Positions 40,512-53,302 are shown, counted from the first letter of the stretch. The stretch: DNA of 64,000 nt from Acanthosepion lycidas (GCA_963932145.1 OZ010605.1:28588914-28652913), one strand, 5' to 3'. Notes: generated by a model from the letters alone, not told the origin. Translations and numbers: made by a program.

Positions 40512-41235
40512 AAGAACCGAGCTTGCTTCGTGTGAACGGGTCTAGCCTTGATTTTCTCTTCTAGGTCAACCTATTGCACATCGAGGTGGCTTCCTGTGGA
40601 ACCCTTCCCTTGGTTAGGTTAGACAAGCTTCAGTGTACCTAGTTAATGTGAGTAAGTGTTGTTCCCGGCCTGCATCCCGGCCGTTCTTTGGTTATGATCC
40701 AAGTCGAGATTCCCATCCTCCCCAGTTTGTTTTGACCCCCGCCCCATTTTCATCTCGACTGGGTCAGTTTTATATTTTCCCATTCCAGCCTAATATTTTA
40801 TAATTTTTCCCACTCCCTTAGCGAGAGCGTCTCTTGATTTTTTCCCTGGGCAGAATACATTGGCCTCTCTGTTTTATGGGTTGGACGGTCCCTACTAACA
40901 TCAATTACGTTTAGTTTGTATTTGTGTTTATTTTAAGTTTATTATTGGGTTCATTTCCCTCCCCTCTCATTCTATCATTATTGGAATTGTATATATATAT
41001 CATCATTAGAATTTTTATGGTATGGGGCGCGATTTTGGTAGGTCTCCCTTGAGAGCACGTGGTATTATGGTGGTTGAAGGATTGTTTGGTGATGGACGAG
41101 TTCTTTTGGTGAATGTGTAAAATGTAATGTACGAATGGGTCGCGAATCTGATTAGCTAGGTATAAGATAGTTAGTGTTGACCAGCCTCTACCCCTCCCCT
41201 TTATTGCCACAATTTGTACTTTTTGTACCAATAAA
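40512..41235 (+). other. LINE 3' UTR
   Basis: GC-neutral sequence with a T-rich middle (40780-40850) and AATAAA at about 41230. No long frame. No poly-A tail is seen: the sequence passes straight into hammerhead unit H. Confidence 0.6.
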
Positions 41236-41570
<335 letters not shown>

Positions 41571-41744
41571 TATGTATGTATATACTCATCGCCACAATCT
41601 TAATAAAATAAAAACCAGGATCGTCTGGCATATGAACCGTTTCCTTGGTTTCTAATCAAATATTTCTAACACTCTTACTTCTTTCTCTCATACCCACCCA
41701 CATTGACACACCCAACCACTCAAACGAAAGTCCGACCATTAGTT

Positions 41745-42264
41745 TAATATATTTTATTGTTATACGTTATTTATATAGACAAATATTTAAGTAAATGCTC
41801 TATTTAATAACAATTACTGACTTGAACGTCCGAGAAATGTTCATCGAAAATATGTGTCCTCCGATACACTGTGAGCAGATATGAACGTTGGAGAGAAATC
41901 ATGGAGAATTGTATTTTAAAAGCTGTAAAATCGACCTTGCTAACCACAAGCTCCTCTGTAGCTAAGCTGGTATAGCACGTCAGGCTATACAACGTTTCCT
42001 GTAGGATATAGTTTTCATTCCTGTCGGAGGACACATATTTTCTATGAAAATTTCTCTGACGGTCAGGCCGGTAAATTTTGTTAACACTGTTTATTATAAA
42101 CATAGCATTTACTTAAATATTAGGTTGGTGCAAAAATATTGACGTAATAATGTCGTTTTTTGACGTAAAATTACGTCAAAAAACGAAATTATTACGTCAT
42201 TATTTTTGCACCATCCTAGTATATGTGACTATATAAATAACGTATACCAATAAAATATATTAAC

Positions 42265-42275
<11 letters not shown>
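41745..42275 (+). mobile_element. SINE-C, older copy with inverted module and MITE
   Basis: A minus-strand tail module (41745-41815) is followed by a decayed head (GTAGCTAAGCTGGTATAGC near 41957; TTTTCATTCC near 42013), GGTCAGGCCGGTAAATTTTG and the plus tail. The plus tail is cut by the MITE at 42120-42219 after TTTACTTAAATA and resumes as TGTGACTATATAAATAACGT. The two modules are mutual complements, so the hairpin layout predates the MITE. Confidence 0.8.
42120..42219. mobile_element. Mariner-type MITE, 100 bp
   Basis: TTAGGTTGGTGCAAAAATAT at the left; the right end is slightly decayed (CACCATCCTAG). TA duplications are at 42118-42119 and 42220-42221. Third copy of the family in this window. 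Confidence 0.92.
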
Positions 42276-42341
<66 letters not shown>

Positions 42342-42348
42342 TATATAC
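42268..42348. repeat. (TA)n tract with TGTA interruption
   Basis: Follows the SINE-C tail CAATAAAATATATTAACGTG. Confidence 0.95.
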
Positions 42349-42853
42349 GTAGACCCGTTGTTTTAAATATATTCCTGATGAGTTCAGTTAAGTATAATTT
42401 TAATATCGATCTGTTTGAAGTGCCACATCTTCCAAGATTATTGACCTGTTATTTGTAATTGGTTTTAATTGTTCAACATAGCTTTCATCGATGCAAAAGA
42501 TGTATTTTTGATTGCATTTACAAATCGATTAAGACGATTAGGTTTGTTTATTTGTTTTTCAAACTCAACTCCATCCTTTGCGTATCTTATGCGCCATCTT
42601 GTTTTTTTCATGTTCCTTTTTGTAACTTCTTCAATGACTGTTTACCTCCTCCATCTTCGTATTCTTCGTGATTATCTTACTCTTTTACGTTCTTCGACAT
42701 TTTCAACTGTTTTAGTTTCATTTCATTTTTCATTTCTTCGTTGTCCAAGTACTCGAATGAACAAGATTGGAACATTAATTCATATTAATTGCTTTGAACG
42801 CAGAGGTTTGGCCGGTGATTGTTTTTGTTATCATTATTATTATTATTATTATT

Positions 42854-42887
<34 letters not shown>

Positions 42888-43070
42888 TTGATATCATAGT
42901 ACCTATTAGAAATGTCAGAAATATTGGCGTATGGATCGTCAATCATTTCTGGAGATTAAAGTATTTGTACTCTTTGCCCCGGATAAAACTCATGTTACCT
43001 AGCCGAGGATAAAAGTATAATATCTGCACTTTATTCTCAGACGAATATACTTGAGATAACGTAAATGTGA
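42349..43070. other. No supported gene; (TTA)n/(AAT)n at 42834-42886
   Basis: The TTA/AAT run is a self-complementary hairpin. The frame 42469-42858 has no recognised motif and runs into the trinucleotide tract. Confidence 0.55.
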
Positions 43071-43074
43071 TTTT

Positions 43075-43255
43075 ACAGAAGGATGCTGAGAATGCAATAG
43101 ACTGAACATGTCAGCAACGACGAAATTTCCGGATAAATGTGAACAAAAGAGCGCCTATACTTAGAACAAGGAAGAGGAAGTAAATATTTCTAGGGTACAT
43201 AATGTTGAAAACGTACCCTCGGAAACTGGAGATGACCAATGTATTGCATCAATTT
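43075..43255 (+). mobile_element. RTE-like LINE fragment
   Basis: The translation gives RRMLRMQ-stop-TEHVSNDEISG, then TKERLYLEQGRGSKYF in shifting frames, matching RRMLrI-WTEHVSNeEvL of the 12.55-kb copy. About 180 bases survive, with stops. Confidence 0.65.
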
Positions 43256-43439
43256 TTTCCTAGTACAAAACTATGTTTTTGGTCATAAATCAATTACCTA
43301 CATCGGACATATGATCACCTCTTTGAGTAGACCCATCGTATGTCAATTATCACAGCAAATGTTTTTTTTGCTTTTTTTTAAATCTATCAACCCATAATCT
43401 ACAAGAGCCCTTAGCAAAGATACTACTCGGTAACACCGA

Positions 43440-45674
43440 AGTCCTCTATAAATCAAATTTCCACAAACACCTCGTTATAAGAGAGGCCTAGTACATCAAA
43501 CAACTCTCCCTCGCCATTGACCTTACTTTGTTTAACAATGGTAACAGAGTGCTGAAAGTCTTTTAAAAATAGATAGTCGCCACTCAAATTCCAGCCATGG
43601 CGAACATACGATACCTCAGAATTAAAACTGAAGTGGTTGACTTTCCTTCGCATTTCCCCACTAACCCTGACCATGTCTCCCCTTCTCGATCTCTGTTGTA
43701 ACTCCATTTCCGACTTCTATCTTATCACACAGCTCTGCCCTCTTGGCAACTCTGATTATGCTGAAATATCTGTTAACATCTTCTACTCCACCCCCAGCAA
43801 AGAACCTCCTACCAACAGAATATCTTTCTGTTAGCAACGCGCAGACTGGGACTCGTTCCGTGATTTCCTTCGCTATGCCTCCTGGAATATGGTTTTTAAT
43901 GTCCCCGTTCAAAAATGTGCGTCGGAGGTAACCTCCTGGATAAAATCTGGCTAATTGAGGCTTTCGTACCTGCAGGAAAATATAAAGTTAAATCGCGCTC
44001 ATCTCCTTGTTTCACAGCCGCTTGCTATAGCCCATAGGAATCACTTCTTCTATCTGTACCGAAGTGAAATATGTGATCGCAACAGACGTCTTTTTGTCTC
44101 TGCTCATAATGAATTCAAGCGTGTCCTCAATGAAGCAAAGCTAGGATTTGCTGTAAAAATGAAACAACGTATTGCATCTCGCCAGTTTAGTTCTAAAGAT
44201 TATTGGCCTCTGTGCAGGCGCGTTCTGAACAACAGAAAATCATCAATACCTTATCAACTTAAGGTACTAACTTCCTCATCTGATAAGACTGTATCCTTTG
44301 CTCATCATCTCCAAATTAGACTGACATAAGGCTAGTGGCTAGGAATAGATACCAGTCGTTGTCCTGAACTGACACTAGTCATCTCAAAAGTACATAACTT
44401 TTGCCTCACTGACTCTTGCTTTCCATTCTGTTGTCCCTGTGATTAAGAACTCTGGTGACCCTTCTGACCCATCTATCATACTATAAATCTCCTACAACTC
44501 TTCTGAAAAATCTCTGAGATTTAATCAACGCCGAAATGGTTAAGCACCTTACATCCCATGATTTTCTCTCAGACAGGCAATATGGTTTCCTCTTTGTCCG
44601 GTCCACCGGTGACGTGCTCACGATCATAGCTTAATTCATATACCAAGCACTTCACAATAAAGGAGAAGCTCTAGCCGTTGCTTTAGATATCTCTAAAGCG
44701 TTTGATAAGGTCTGGCACGCTGACCTTCTTCGTAAGCTTCAGGGATACGGCATTACAGGACGATTATTTGACTTATAAAATCATTCTTGTCAAACCGTGA
44801 AATGAAGGTCGTCCTAAACGAGCTCTCCTCCAGTCACTTTCAGACGAATGCTAGTTTTCCTCAAGGTTCTATCCTGGCTCATACACTGTTTCTGATCTTC
44901 ATCAACGATCTTCCTGCTGTCATCAACTTCCATGTTAATATCTACGCTGACGACAGTACTATTTAATCCAGCCTTAATAGGAGATACGGCATCGTTGACA
45001 AAAACGCAGGCCTCGAGAAGGAACTTCAATCTGTGGTTGACAGGGGCAGTCAATGGCTTGTAAACTTTCATGATTCTAAAACGAAACTGCACTCAGTTAC
45101 TCACCATAGAGACCCCTTCCTGCCTCCCATCAAGTTGGCTGATGGACAACTCCACGAGAGCGCCTCTCTGTGCTTGCTTGGTCTCACGCTGTCCACTGAC
45201 CTGAAGTGGAACAACCTCATTGAATCTCTTGTTTCATTTACCGTAAGGAAAGTTAGTTCTCTGTGTCGCGCCAGAAGGATTTTCTCGATTGAGTCCATCT
45301 TTCAAATCTACAAACCAACCATTCCTCTTTGCATGGAATACTGATGCCATATATGGTCCCACTATTCACCCCGAGGTTTTCGGTAAAATGCAGAGACGGA
45401 TATGCAACGTGACTGGTCCTGATCTGGCATCCCGTCTGCAGCCACAGACGTGCTATGGATTCCCTTTGTCGTTCTAGAAGTACTTTCATGCCAACTGCTC
45501 CGACGAGCTACTTTCACTTGTTGCCAAACTACATGAATTTAAGCGTGCTACTGGGTTGGCATCTTGGTCCTACCATTTTACTGACGAAATGACTAATTGT
45601 AGCCACCTCTTCTACTCCAACAGCTTCTTATCTCGCACCTCTTGTCAGTGGAACTCCCTTCCTATCACTTGCCT

Positions 45675-45748
<74 letters not shown>

Positions 45749-45900
45749 GTCAAACGACGACTTCTGTTACCTTGACTTTGATCTGTGTCCTTCTCTTTAT
45801 CCTTTTCCCAAACTCTCCTCTTTACACTTACTCTTTGTAACTCCTTGCGTGCTAGTGGGACTCCCGCCTTTTTGGGGGCGATTCGCTTAAAAAAAAGAGA
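43440..45900 (+). mobile_element. LINE-J, longest copy in the window
   Basis: A Jockey/CR1-group LINE, 5'-truncated in the endonuclease. Parts in order: SPLLDLCCNSISDFYLITQL, LGNSDYAEISVN (endonuclease end, 43640-43830); KCASEVTSWIK, NHFFYLYRSEICDRNRRLFV (linker, 43900-44330); ALAVALDISKAFDKVWHADL, LRKLQGYGITG (RT with first Asp, 44665-44770); INDLPAVINFHVNIYADDST (RT YADD, about 44900-44965); SQWLVNFHDSKTKLHS, LLGLTLSTDLKWNNLIESLV (45050-45344); MQRRICNVTGPDLASRLQPQ; and SLVAKLHEFKRATGLAS, CQWNSLPITCLSD to 45680. After a (TA)n tract the 3' end (CVLLFILFP, CVLVGLPPFW) runs to about 45895. Many stops and frame changes; not functional. Confidence 0.85.
45681..45746. repeat. (TA)33 inside LINE-J coding sequence
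   Basis: Pure TA between SLPITCLSD and the LINE-J 3' end. Confidence 0.97.
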
Positions 45901-46059
45901 GGTAAATAATCTATCTACACTAAAACAACCCCCCCTTGAAAATGGGCCCAAAAAAGCGTTGGGGGCAATGTACGATATGGACAGTTATTGCACTCGGTCA
46001 CGGAAAATTGTTTAAAGAAAGGTATTTACAACAAAGGTTGCTGCCCATACATATATATA

Positions 46060-46180
46060 TATACACTCACTTTAGGATATTACATCATAAACGTGCAAAA
46101 ACGCTACATAAATTCAATCATGTTTCGATATGTACTAATACATCTCATCGAGCGTTAGGACTGTATTGAGCCCTCTTTTA
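46060..46180 (-). mobile_element. PLE-type terminal sequence with hammerhead-like motif
   Basis: On the minus strand CGATGAGATGTATTAGTACA, then TATCGAAACATGATTGAATT, then ATGTAGCGTTTTTGCACG. ATGTA/TACAT is a good stem II and CGAAAC follows, but the first core block is TCGATGA rather than CTGATGA and no acceptable stem III is visible. The pattern resembles PLE ends; protein-coding PLE sequence is not adjacent. Confidence 0.45.
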
Positions 46181-46236
46181 ATTGAATGTTACGAACGTCG
46201 GAATTGGATATTATTCGTTCTCATTTCACATGGCTG

Positions 46237-46285
<49 letters not shown>
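46237..46285. repeat. (TA)n tract
   Basis: Pure TA run. Confidence 0.95.
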
Positions 46286-46289
<4 letters not shown>

Positions 46290-46499
46290 TACGGGCAAAT
46301 TGTTTGGGGACAACCTGCATCTCGATAACTTTTCAACAAAAAATAAAATAACATATTCTTTTCAAGTAAAATTTAAAATTCCACTAATTACAATGTATTT
46401 GCTTTTATGATAACAAAAGATAAATATTTCACAATAACAATTATCATAAAACATCCTTTTTTTGTGAAATAAAACCATCACCGCCTTAATTACAACTTT

Positions 46500-47420
46500 T
46501 CGAATTTTTAGAATTCCTTCCAACAGATTTTTTTTTATGTATATGGCGGACCTACCAAATCATTCCTCAATCACTTTGGGTATTCTCTTCGGGCTCCTAT
46601 CGAATTCTTCTCATACTAATTCAATAGAAAAGAGGTCAGGTGATTGAGGCAGAAATATCATAATTTACAAAATGTTGTTTGTTTCTTTTAGGCTCGACAT
46701 AATTTAGAAGAGTATTTTGGATTGTTGTCTTATTGAAAGGTGTTTTTTTCCCAATTATACGAAATTGTATAGCATGTCTTTGCAAAACCGATTGATACAT
46801 TCTTTTTTCATGATACTCTTGAGCTGAAGCAGATCCCCAGGTCTCACCCCGCAAAGAATAACCCACTGCCACGACAAAACACACCCAACACCGTGCTTAA
46901 CTGTTACAACCACACATTCCTCCTTCAGTCTTTCCCGGGGTTTTCTAGTTCCATACACTCTCCTCTTGCTAGCAAAAGTTCAAATTTCGACTCATCTCCC
47001 AATAAATTTTGTCACCGTTCACTTCATATGCTTTTTTTGCCCATAACAAGCATTGCTACTCATTCACTTTCGATAACCAGGGTTTCTTGATGGCTATGTA
47101 CCCACCGAGCTCCGCAGATCTAAGTCGATCTTTTACAGTTGAGAGTGACACTCATTGCTGACGAATGGAATTAAGTACTGTTGTCAGTACTGGAGCAGTT
47201 TTCCTTGTTTTGTTTGCTCTCAATAATCAATTTTTATCATCAGCAGCAGTTGTCACTTTTGGTGCTCCAGATTCTTTTTTCTCTCAAGACTTGCATCGAT
47301 TTCTGACGGGTATTGCACCGCATTCTAGAAGTCTGCAACATTTTCCAATTCGTCTTTAAGAGTAGAATTTTTTAAGAAATATTCTGTTTCTGCCATCATC
47401 TCAGTGCTTAGAGTTTGCCA
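46500..47420 (-). pseudogene. Tc1-like transposase remnant
   Basis: Reading the minus strand from about 47350: SGAPKVTTAADD, VSLSTVKDRLRSAELGGYIA, IKKPWLSKVNE, LLWAKKAYEVNGDKIYWEMS (the first DDE region), RKPRERLKEECVVVTVKHGV (46958 frame), RPGDLLQLKSIMKKECINRF, and RHAIQFRIIGKKTPFNKTTI near 46750. In intact Tc1 enzymes these correspond to the second helix-turn-helix, the SDES..F block and the FQQDNDPKHT block. Here both acidic blocks are altered (NLNFCY and FNKTTIQ), and frameshifts occur. TA-ended terminal repeats were not found. Confidence 0.8.
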
Positions 47421-47599
47421 TTTTGTGCAAACTTCTTCAAAGTATCTATGAAAAAACTGGCGAAATGGCACAATCTTTTTTTCTTCAAACGGAGGCAGCT
47501 TTATAATTTCGGTTTACAACATCAGTCAGTGAAGACTTAACTTCGTTGAAAATTTTGGTAGTCTCAAAATTCGACTGAAGGGTTCAATTCAAAACAAAA

Positions 47600-47905
47600 C
47601 TTAATGATTACTTGCATTATTTCTATTGTTATCCTCATCTTAATTGCCATATTCACAACGTTTAGGCCATTATAATATCCGGCCTTCTTCAGGTGATTGA
47701 AATTTAATTGAACCCTTTATTTCGTTTATTGTTCTATTTCCAGATGTTGCAGTTATTTCTGTTTAATTCAACTCTCCATGTTTTTTGATTCTGCTGTGGC
47801 CTGGTATTGAACTCACAACTCTTTGGGTCTAGCCAATGTCTTCATCCACTGGCCTATATGTCCTTGGTGATATTCTGTGCATGAATTTTTGCTACTTATA
47901 AACCT
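47600..47905 (-). mobile_element. SINE-B, minus copy of an inverted pair
   Basis: On the minus strand it starts near 47885 (TATAGGCCAGTGGATGAAGA as a decayed A box; GAGTTCAATACCAGGCCAC as B box). CTGAAGAAGGCCGGATATTA, GGCCTAAACGTTGTGAATAT and AAGATGAGGATAACAATAG follow. GAAA is lost (TAAA). Confidence 0.75.
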
Positions 47906-47964
47906 AATGCCTCAGCCACCATTTTTTACCAGTGCTCATATCGCAATTGTTGTTACAATTATTA

Positions 47965-48310
47965 TATTTTTAGATAAAGACGTTGGTTAGATTCAGTGAC
48001 TAGACCCAATGTGTTGTGAATTCAGTACCAGGCCACAGCAGTGGTGATCGAAATCTTGGAGAGTTGAGTTAACGGAAAATAACTGAGACATCCACAAGAG
48101 GCATGGCACGTTGAACTAGAACAATTTATCCCGGTGAACGAAATAATGGGTTGGGTTTGAAATTCAAATCACCTGTAGAAGGCCGGAGCGTAGAACTGCC
48201 GAAATGTTGTGAACATGGCAATGAAGATGAGGATAAAAGTCCGAATAATGTAAATAATGCAAGTAATCATAATACCTTATTTCACAGATATCGACAGAAA
48301 GTATGATGAT
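47965..48310 (+). mobile_element. SINE-B, plus copy of an inverted pair
   Basis: The head is truncated at the A box (AAAGACGTTGGTTAGATTCA, GTGAATTCAGTACCAGG). The body has GGCATGGCACGTTGAACTAG, CACCTGTAGAAGGCCGGAGC, GCCGAAATGTTGTGAACATG and AATAATGTAAATAATGC. It is head to head with the minus copy across a 60-base spacer. Confidence 0.75.
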
Positions 48311-48499
48311 TCTCATAGAAAATATTCGTAATTTAATAAAATGTATTGTGAACAAACAAATCCAAATTTGAACGTTCCGATAGTATAAGGAGCTTGGAGT
48401 AATACCCTTTTCACGGAACTTTTATTTCTTACTAAAAAAAAATTCATGTTTAAAGTGTTTTAAAAATAAACGCGGATGTCACGAAACTCTTTGCCTGTA

Positions 48500-48501
<2 letters not shown>

Positions 48502-48587
<86 letters not shown>

Positions 48588-48608
48588 GTGTGTGTGTGTG
48601 TGTGTGTA
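48502..48608. repeat. (TA)n, (GTAT)n, (TG)n compound microsatellite
   Basis: About 32 TA units, five TATG units, then TG units. Confidence 0.97.
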
Positions 48609-50390
48609 TTTGTTGTAAGCTTAACTCAGGTATATTATGAATGATATGATATTTTATGGGAATAATTCACCCTCTATCTTCAGCACCTTCCTCAATAATC
48701 TCGCTGAAACCAGCAACCCCGTGTGTCTTAATAGGTATAACAAACCTACTCATTATGCAAATTTAATATTACCATAATCTGGATTTCAGTAAGGCATAGA
48801 TAGTGTTAGGCGATGGTGTCTACCTCATTAGCCTAGCAGGTTCTTGTCTTGGCATATAAATCGTAGATGATTTTGGGGTAGTTTTTAAAGAGATGAATGT
48901 TTCTCTTCATCCCACAAATTGAAATGATTACTCTAATCATGAAACAGTGTATAGAGATTGTTTGTAAATAATGCATCAATCATATAAACGACCGAATCTT
49001 TCATATTGAATTTATGCTCAATTACCGTGTGATGTCCTAGTAATTTTTTCAAATGTTCGCTAATGTAGATTATCTCAAATTAGACAATATTTCATTTCTT
49101 TCTTTGCGTCTATTATAGTATATGGATGATCAGTTGGGATTTCTTTGATTCAGTATGTCTTCTTCTTCTTCTTCTTCTTTTTCTTCTTCTTCTTCTTCTT
49201 CTTTATTATTATTATTAGTAGTAGTTGTAGTAGTATTACAGTAGTAGTATTGTTGTTATAATAGAGATTAGCGCGCTTAAAGTAAAAAAAAAATTCACTC
49301 ATAAGCGCTTTCTGTTGACTTCCAGGTTAAATCGTCAGTTATTGTTGTCGTGAACTCTCAATGCACGACTGCTACGTTTCTTTTGAATACAGCTATTAAT
49401 AAATAAAATGATTGGAGTAACTCTTCATGTATTTTGCAACAAATGAGATGACCGCACTTAAGAAACGAAAAACAAAACAAAAGACGCAGTGTTTCACAAT
49501 GTTTAACAATGTTTCATTACTATTTACTTTTTGGTCAATTTATGCGTAAAAATGCAAAAAAAAAAAGTATAAAAAATACAATTCCTTGTACAAACATTGT
49601 TTGTATTGATATAAACAGAGGAACTAGTCATCAACGCGACACACACATGAAACTTAGCCAGCGTGAATGGAGTGCAACTGAAACGTGAGTAACGGAATGG
49701 GGGGGCATTCTAATTTCGGAATTTTCTCGCAGTTGATTTAAGTGCAATTAATCAAATAAATTCTGTTGATTTCGCATTGTTGTGAGTTTATCATGTTCGA
49801 TACGACAATGCAACAGAGCTTGCGAAAGATATTATCACGACCAACTGCTATTTCGATAAACACCATCAAGTACACCTGAAAATACATTACGAGTTTTCAC
49901 CGAGCTTTCAACTATTGAAACATATGAAGATGATTACATATAACCTCCAAACCCAGCGGAAGTAAACAATAGAGTTTATACCAGTTTATTAATAGTTATA
50001 CCAAACTATTTAATCTTAAAGAAATACAAAATAAAAAAAAAAATAAAAAAATAATCCACAACCGTAAAATATCAAGATCGACACATTCACCATCTCGTTA
50101 CACAGGTATCAATCCATTTACACTAGCTGTGTTTCATTCACTGAATCACGCTGATTACCAGTTCAACCATTTATATCACAACAAGCAAAGAATGTATACA
50201 GATTTGTATTTTTATATTGTATACTTGTATGTATTTTTAAGCAACTTTCCCAAGACAGGCTCGAAATATTTTTAAATATTGCCTGTATTCTTTAGTTTTT
50301 CTATTCTTAAATCACTAAATATTATACAACGGGGAGATGAATATTCAATTAGGATGGTTGATTGTAACACGTATCAAATATTTTTGCTGT
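48609..50390. other. About 1.8 kb without a supported gene; (TTC)n at 49158-49205
   Basis: One trinucleotide (CTT) run plus TAG/TAT-type repeats at 49205-49260. Otherwise no frame, repeat family or RNA gene was recognised. Confidence 0.5.
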
Positions 50391-50395
50391 TATTT

Positions 50396-50905
50396 AATGT
50401 CAAATATAATACGGAGTCATCCATTGAGTACCAAACTCAATACTCCGGATTAATTGTCAAGCAGATTAATTTTGATAAACTATACCTCATACTGATGGGT
50501 TTATTTTCATAATAATTTTACACCAAGCAAAGCAGTAAGTCCACTACGACACAAAATGTTACTGCGTTTAAAAGAATAAGAAAAATATAAACTTTATTAA
50601 GGAGTGAGTAAAAGAAAAGAAAAGGCATCAAGAAGACAGTAGACATCGACTGACATTGCATTAAAATATTTTTCAAGTTCAAAGCTGGCTAAAAATCATG
50701 GAGGTTCTTGAAGCGAGGGAAGAAACTTTTAGAGTACATTTAGCTAGCTCAATTGCAGCATAAAGAAAAAATGACTTTTGTTACTTTGGTTGATTTTCGG
50801 ACATATTAAACCTTGTTGGCTTGTTTCATGTCAAATGTAGTAATGGCATACCAAGTGAGGATCAAACTCAATAATCAGAATTAACGGACAACCAAACCAG
50901 CACCA
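50396..50905. repeat. Short diverged direct repeat of about 80 bp
   Basis: TGTCAAATATAATACGG...ACCAAACTCAATACTCCGGA at 50399-50460 recurs, diverged, as TGTCAAATGTAGTAATGG...ATCAAACTCAATAATCAGAA at 50829-50885. The frame 50279-50512 covers only the first copy. Confidence 0.45.
50600..50795 (-). mobile_element. LINE-J 3' fragment
   Basis: GACTGACATTGCATTAAAAT and GTACATTTAGCTAGCTCAAT, TGCAGCATAAAG parallel the 12.8 and 26.7 kb LINE-J tails. Translation is too decayed to read. Confidence 0.45.
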
Positions 50906-50909
50906 ATAA

Positions 50910-51800
50910 CTATTATCCGATATCAAGGTGCCTAGACCATCACTTAGGCGTCCTATACGGAGAAAAAAATCCGCCGCGTTCTAGACCAGTTGTTAGAAAT
51001 ACGTTGCTATTTCAAAGATTTAAATTCTCATTTGGTGCCATTTAATGTTGGACTTGTTTCAGGTAAAATTATAAAATCCTCTCTTAATTACAGAGATATC
51101 GATAGAGAAAACAGAACGATACACATAGAGAGCGCGGGGAACGTCCATTATCCTGACGTTCACTTACGCTATTGTGATTGACAAAGTCCATAATGTTTAT
51201 CTTTCACTAGTTCACTTGGTGACAGTCATCCACTCTTTCCTTGAAAAAAAAAGATGACCTGGCCATTTTGATAGGCAGACTGGACGTCAGATAAACTCAC
51301 TGGTCAACACTGTTAGAGTGAAAGCTTTGACAAGTTTTAGCACCCTAGGAAAGCAGAAGATCAATAGCATCTTTGGCATGACCAATCACCAAACTGCCTC
51401 GTCACAGAGAAATAGTTTGCTTTCTTAATCTATTTCAGGACAATTTCCTAGAAAATTGTTAGCTTCCATTTTAGTGTGTCATTCTGGAATCTGACCCAGG
51501 AGATAAAAATAGGTCAACAACTGGCGTTGTATCCCTCAAAGCGATAAACAGTTTCCGGGGTGAAACAAAAGATGACGAGTGAAACATTTTTAGATTTGAG
51601 TTATCTCTTAGTGAAGGACTGACTGGAAACTCTTATAAAAAGTCCCTAAATAATGATAAGAATTCTATTTATTTTCTGGTGTTTTTATTTTGTATTTCTT
51701 TCTTCGCCGCTATAATGTTTCGAAAATCTCTCCTAAATATTATCTTCTGCAGATGATTTATTTCAATTCAACTGCAATCTCTCATCCTATTTAGATTTTG
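50910..51800. other. No recognised feature
   Basis: The frame 50990-51181 (63 residues) has no recognised motif. Composition is less AT-rich than the neighbours, so host exon or intron sequence is possible but unsupported. Confidence 0.4.
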
Positions 51801-51805
51801 TTTTA

Positions 51806-52160
51806 GTTAGGACGCTTATTCTTTCAGTCAGTTGAAATTTCTAGGGCACATAATGAGGCAAGAAAACTTGGAAAATCTGACGCTCACAGGACAGATTGAA
51901 GACAAGAGTTCCAGAGGAAAACAAATAACAACCTACCTAACAAGCTTGTTCAAATGGATGGCAGAACAGACAGTAGCAGAGATAATAAATAGACAGCATT
52001 TACTAAGAATTTTAAAAGACGGAAGATTGCAGTACGCCATCTTTGCGCACGTTCCGAAGGAACACGTCAAGAAGAAGAAGAAGAAGAAGAGGAGGAAGCT
52101 TGATCAGAAGAAGAAGAGGAGGAGGAAGCTTGATCAGAAGAAGATGATGATCAGGTGTTT
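51806..52160 (+). mobile_element. RTE-like LINE C-terminus and (AAG)n tail
   Basis: Frame 51832 reads MKFLGHIMRQENLENLTLTG, QIEDKSSRGKQITTYLTSLF, KWMAEQTVAEIINRQHLLRI, LKDGRLQYAIFAHVPKEHVK. This is an open and well conserved C-terminus of the RTE-like LINE. It passes into a (GAA)n/(AAG)n stretch with a duplicated AGGAAGCTTGATCAGAAGAA block (52096-52141), probably the tail microsatellite. The 191-residue frame beyond is accidental. Confidence 0.75.
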
Positions 52161-52905
52161 TGTGGTCAATAAAGATATTCAAAATGTTAAAAAGTCCTGC
52201 ATTTATATATTTCTTGTAAGTAGTAATTATTATCTTTTGTACACGTACAAAATGTATGAACCATTATTCTTACATGAAATTTTACTCTCACCACTTACAA
52301 AAACGTGTGATCATTACAAGACTAACGTCATTACCTGTACCTGTAGGTATACAAAATTGATTAAATTTTATATAAAACTGCTTTCAGGGTATAGGTATAA
52401 ACTGTGAAACTATAGGGATATCGATTTATGCTTGGGTTCCATTCTCAATTTGGCCTACTTTATAGATAAGATACTATATCCGAAATAATCTGAAAACGGA
52501 AGCACTAACAGCCCCAAGAATTTCGGATAAATGATTTTTAACCTGTATATTTTTTGTTCTTTCTTTTCATTATTCTTACTTTCCTTCTTTCCTTCCTTCA
52601 TTTTTTTCGTTCTTCATCTTTTCATCCGTTTGTTCTTTGCTTCTTCTTTTCTTTGTACATTCTTTTTTCCATTTCTTTTTCGTTTGACCCTTTTGCTTTG
52701 ACGAAATCTTGTAAAAATAAAAAAAAACCTATTGCAACTGAAATTTATAAAACAGGATCTTTTCATTCATAAACAGGTTCGGGGTTTTTGTATATTATTT
52801 GAATTGTTCGCGAAGATGGATTTCTCGCCATTTAAATCATTAACCTTTGTATTTGTTTTATATATGAATAATTCATGAATTTGTAAATTAATTGCACCTT
52901 TATTG

Positions 52906-52906
<1 letters not shown>

Positions 52907-52958
<52 letters not shown>
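52907..52958. repeat. (TA)n tract
   Basis: Pure TA run. Confidence 0.95.
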
Positions 52959-52961
<3 letters not shown>

Positions 52962-53289
52962 GGCGTGTGTGTCTTTATTCCCAAAACGTTAATTTTAGGA
53001 GGTTCGCGTATTTTAGTTACTGTCCTTGTATGATATGTATTATATATATGGAAGTCCTACCCTCGACAGAATTCGAAATTGTATTTCTCTTTTTCATCAG
53101 GGAACCTGTTTCTATATTCATTCATTTATAATATATATACATACACAGACACACACACAGGCACACCTCCGGTATTTTTTACAGGAGTAGAAATCTACCT
53201 GTTTAGGACTGGGTTTCCTGTTTCTTATCTTTTATTCCCAGTTACCTCTTGCGTCTTAGTGGCATTATAGGCTTGTTTGCTTACAATTA

Positions 53290-53302
53290 ATATATATATA
53301 TG

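Larger units (their letters stand above)
37000..41235 (+). mobile_element. Tx1/L1-type non-LTR retrotransposon, internally deleted
   Basis: Endonuclease, RT and Cys-rich tail occur in order on the plus strand, followed by a roughly 720-base 3' UTR that ends just after TACCAATAAATACC, with an AATAAA signal. It is markedly GC-rich compared with the AT-rich window, as often seen for recently arrived LINEs. Frameshifts near 38255, 38385 and 40205, plus an internal deletion near 39020, make it inactive. It lies precisely between two inverted copies of hammerhead repeat unit H. Confidence 0.85.

Noticed and set aside
52072-52407. Lys-rich C-terminal extension of the LINE frame
   Set aside because: It translates an (AAG)n tail and following AT-rich DNA.
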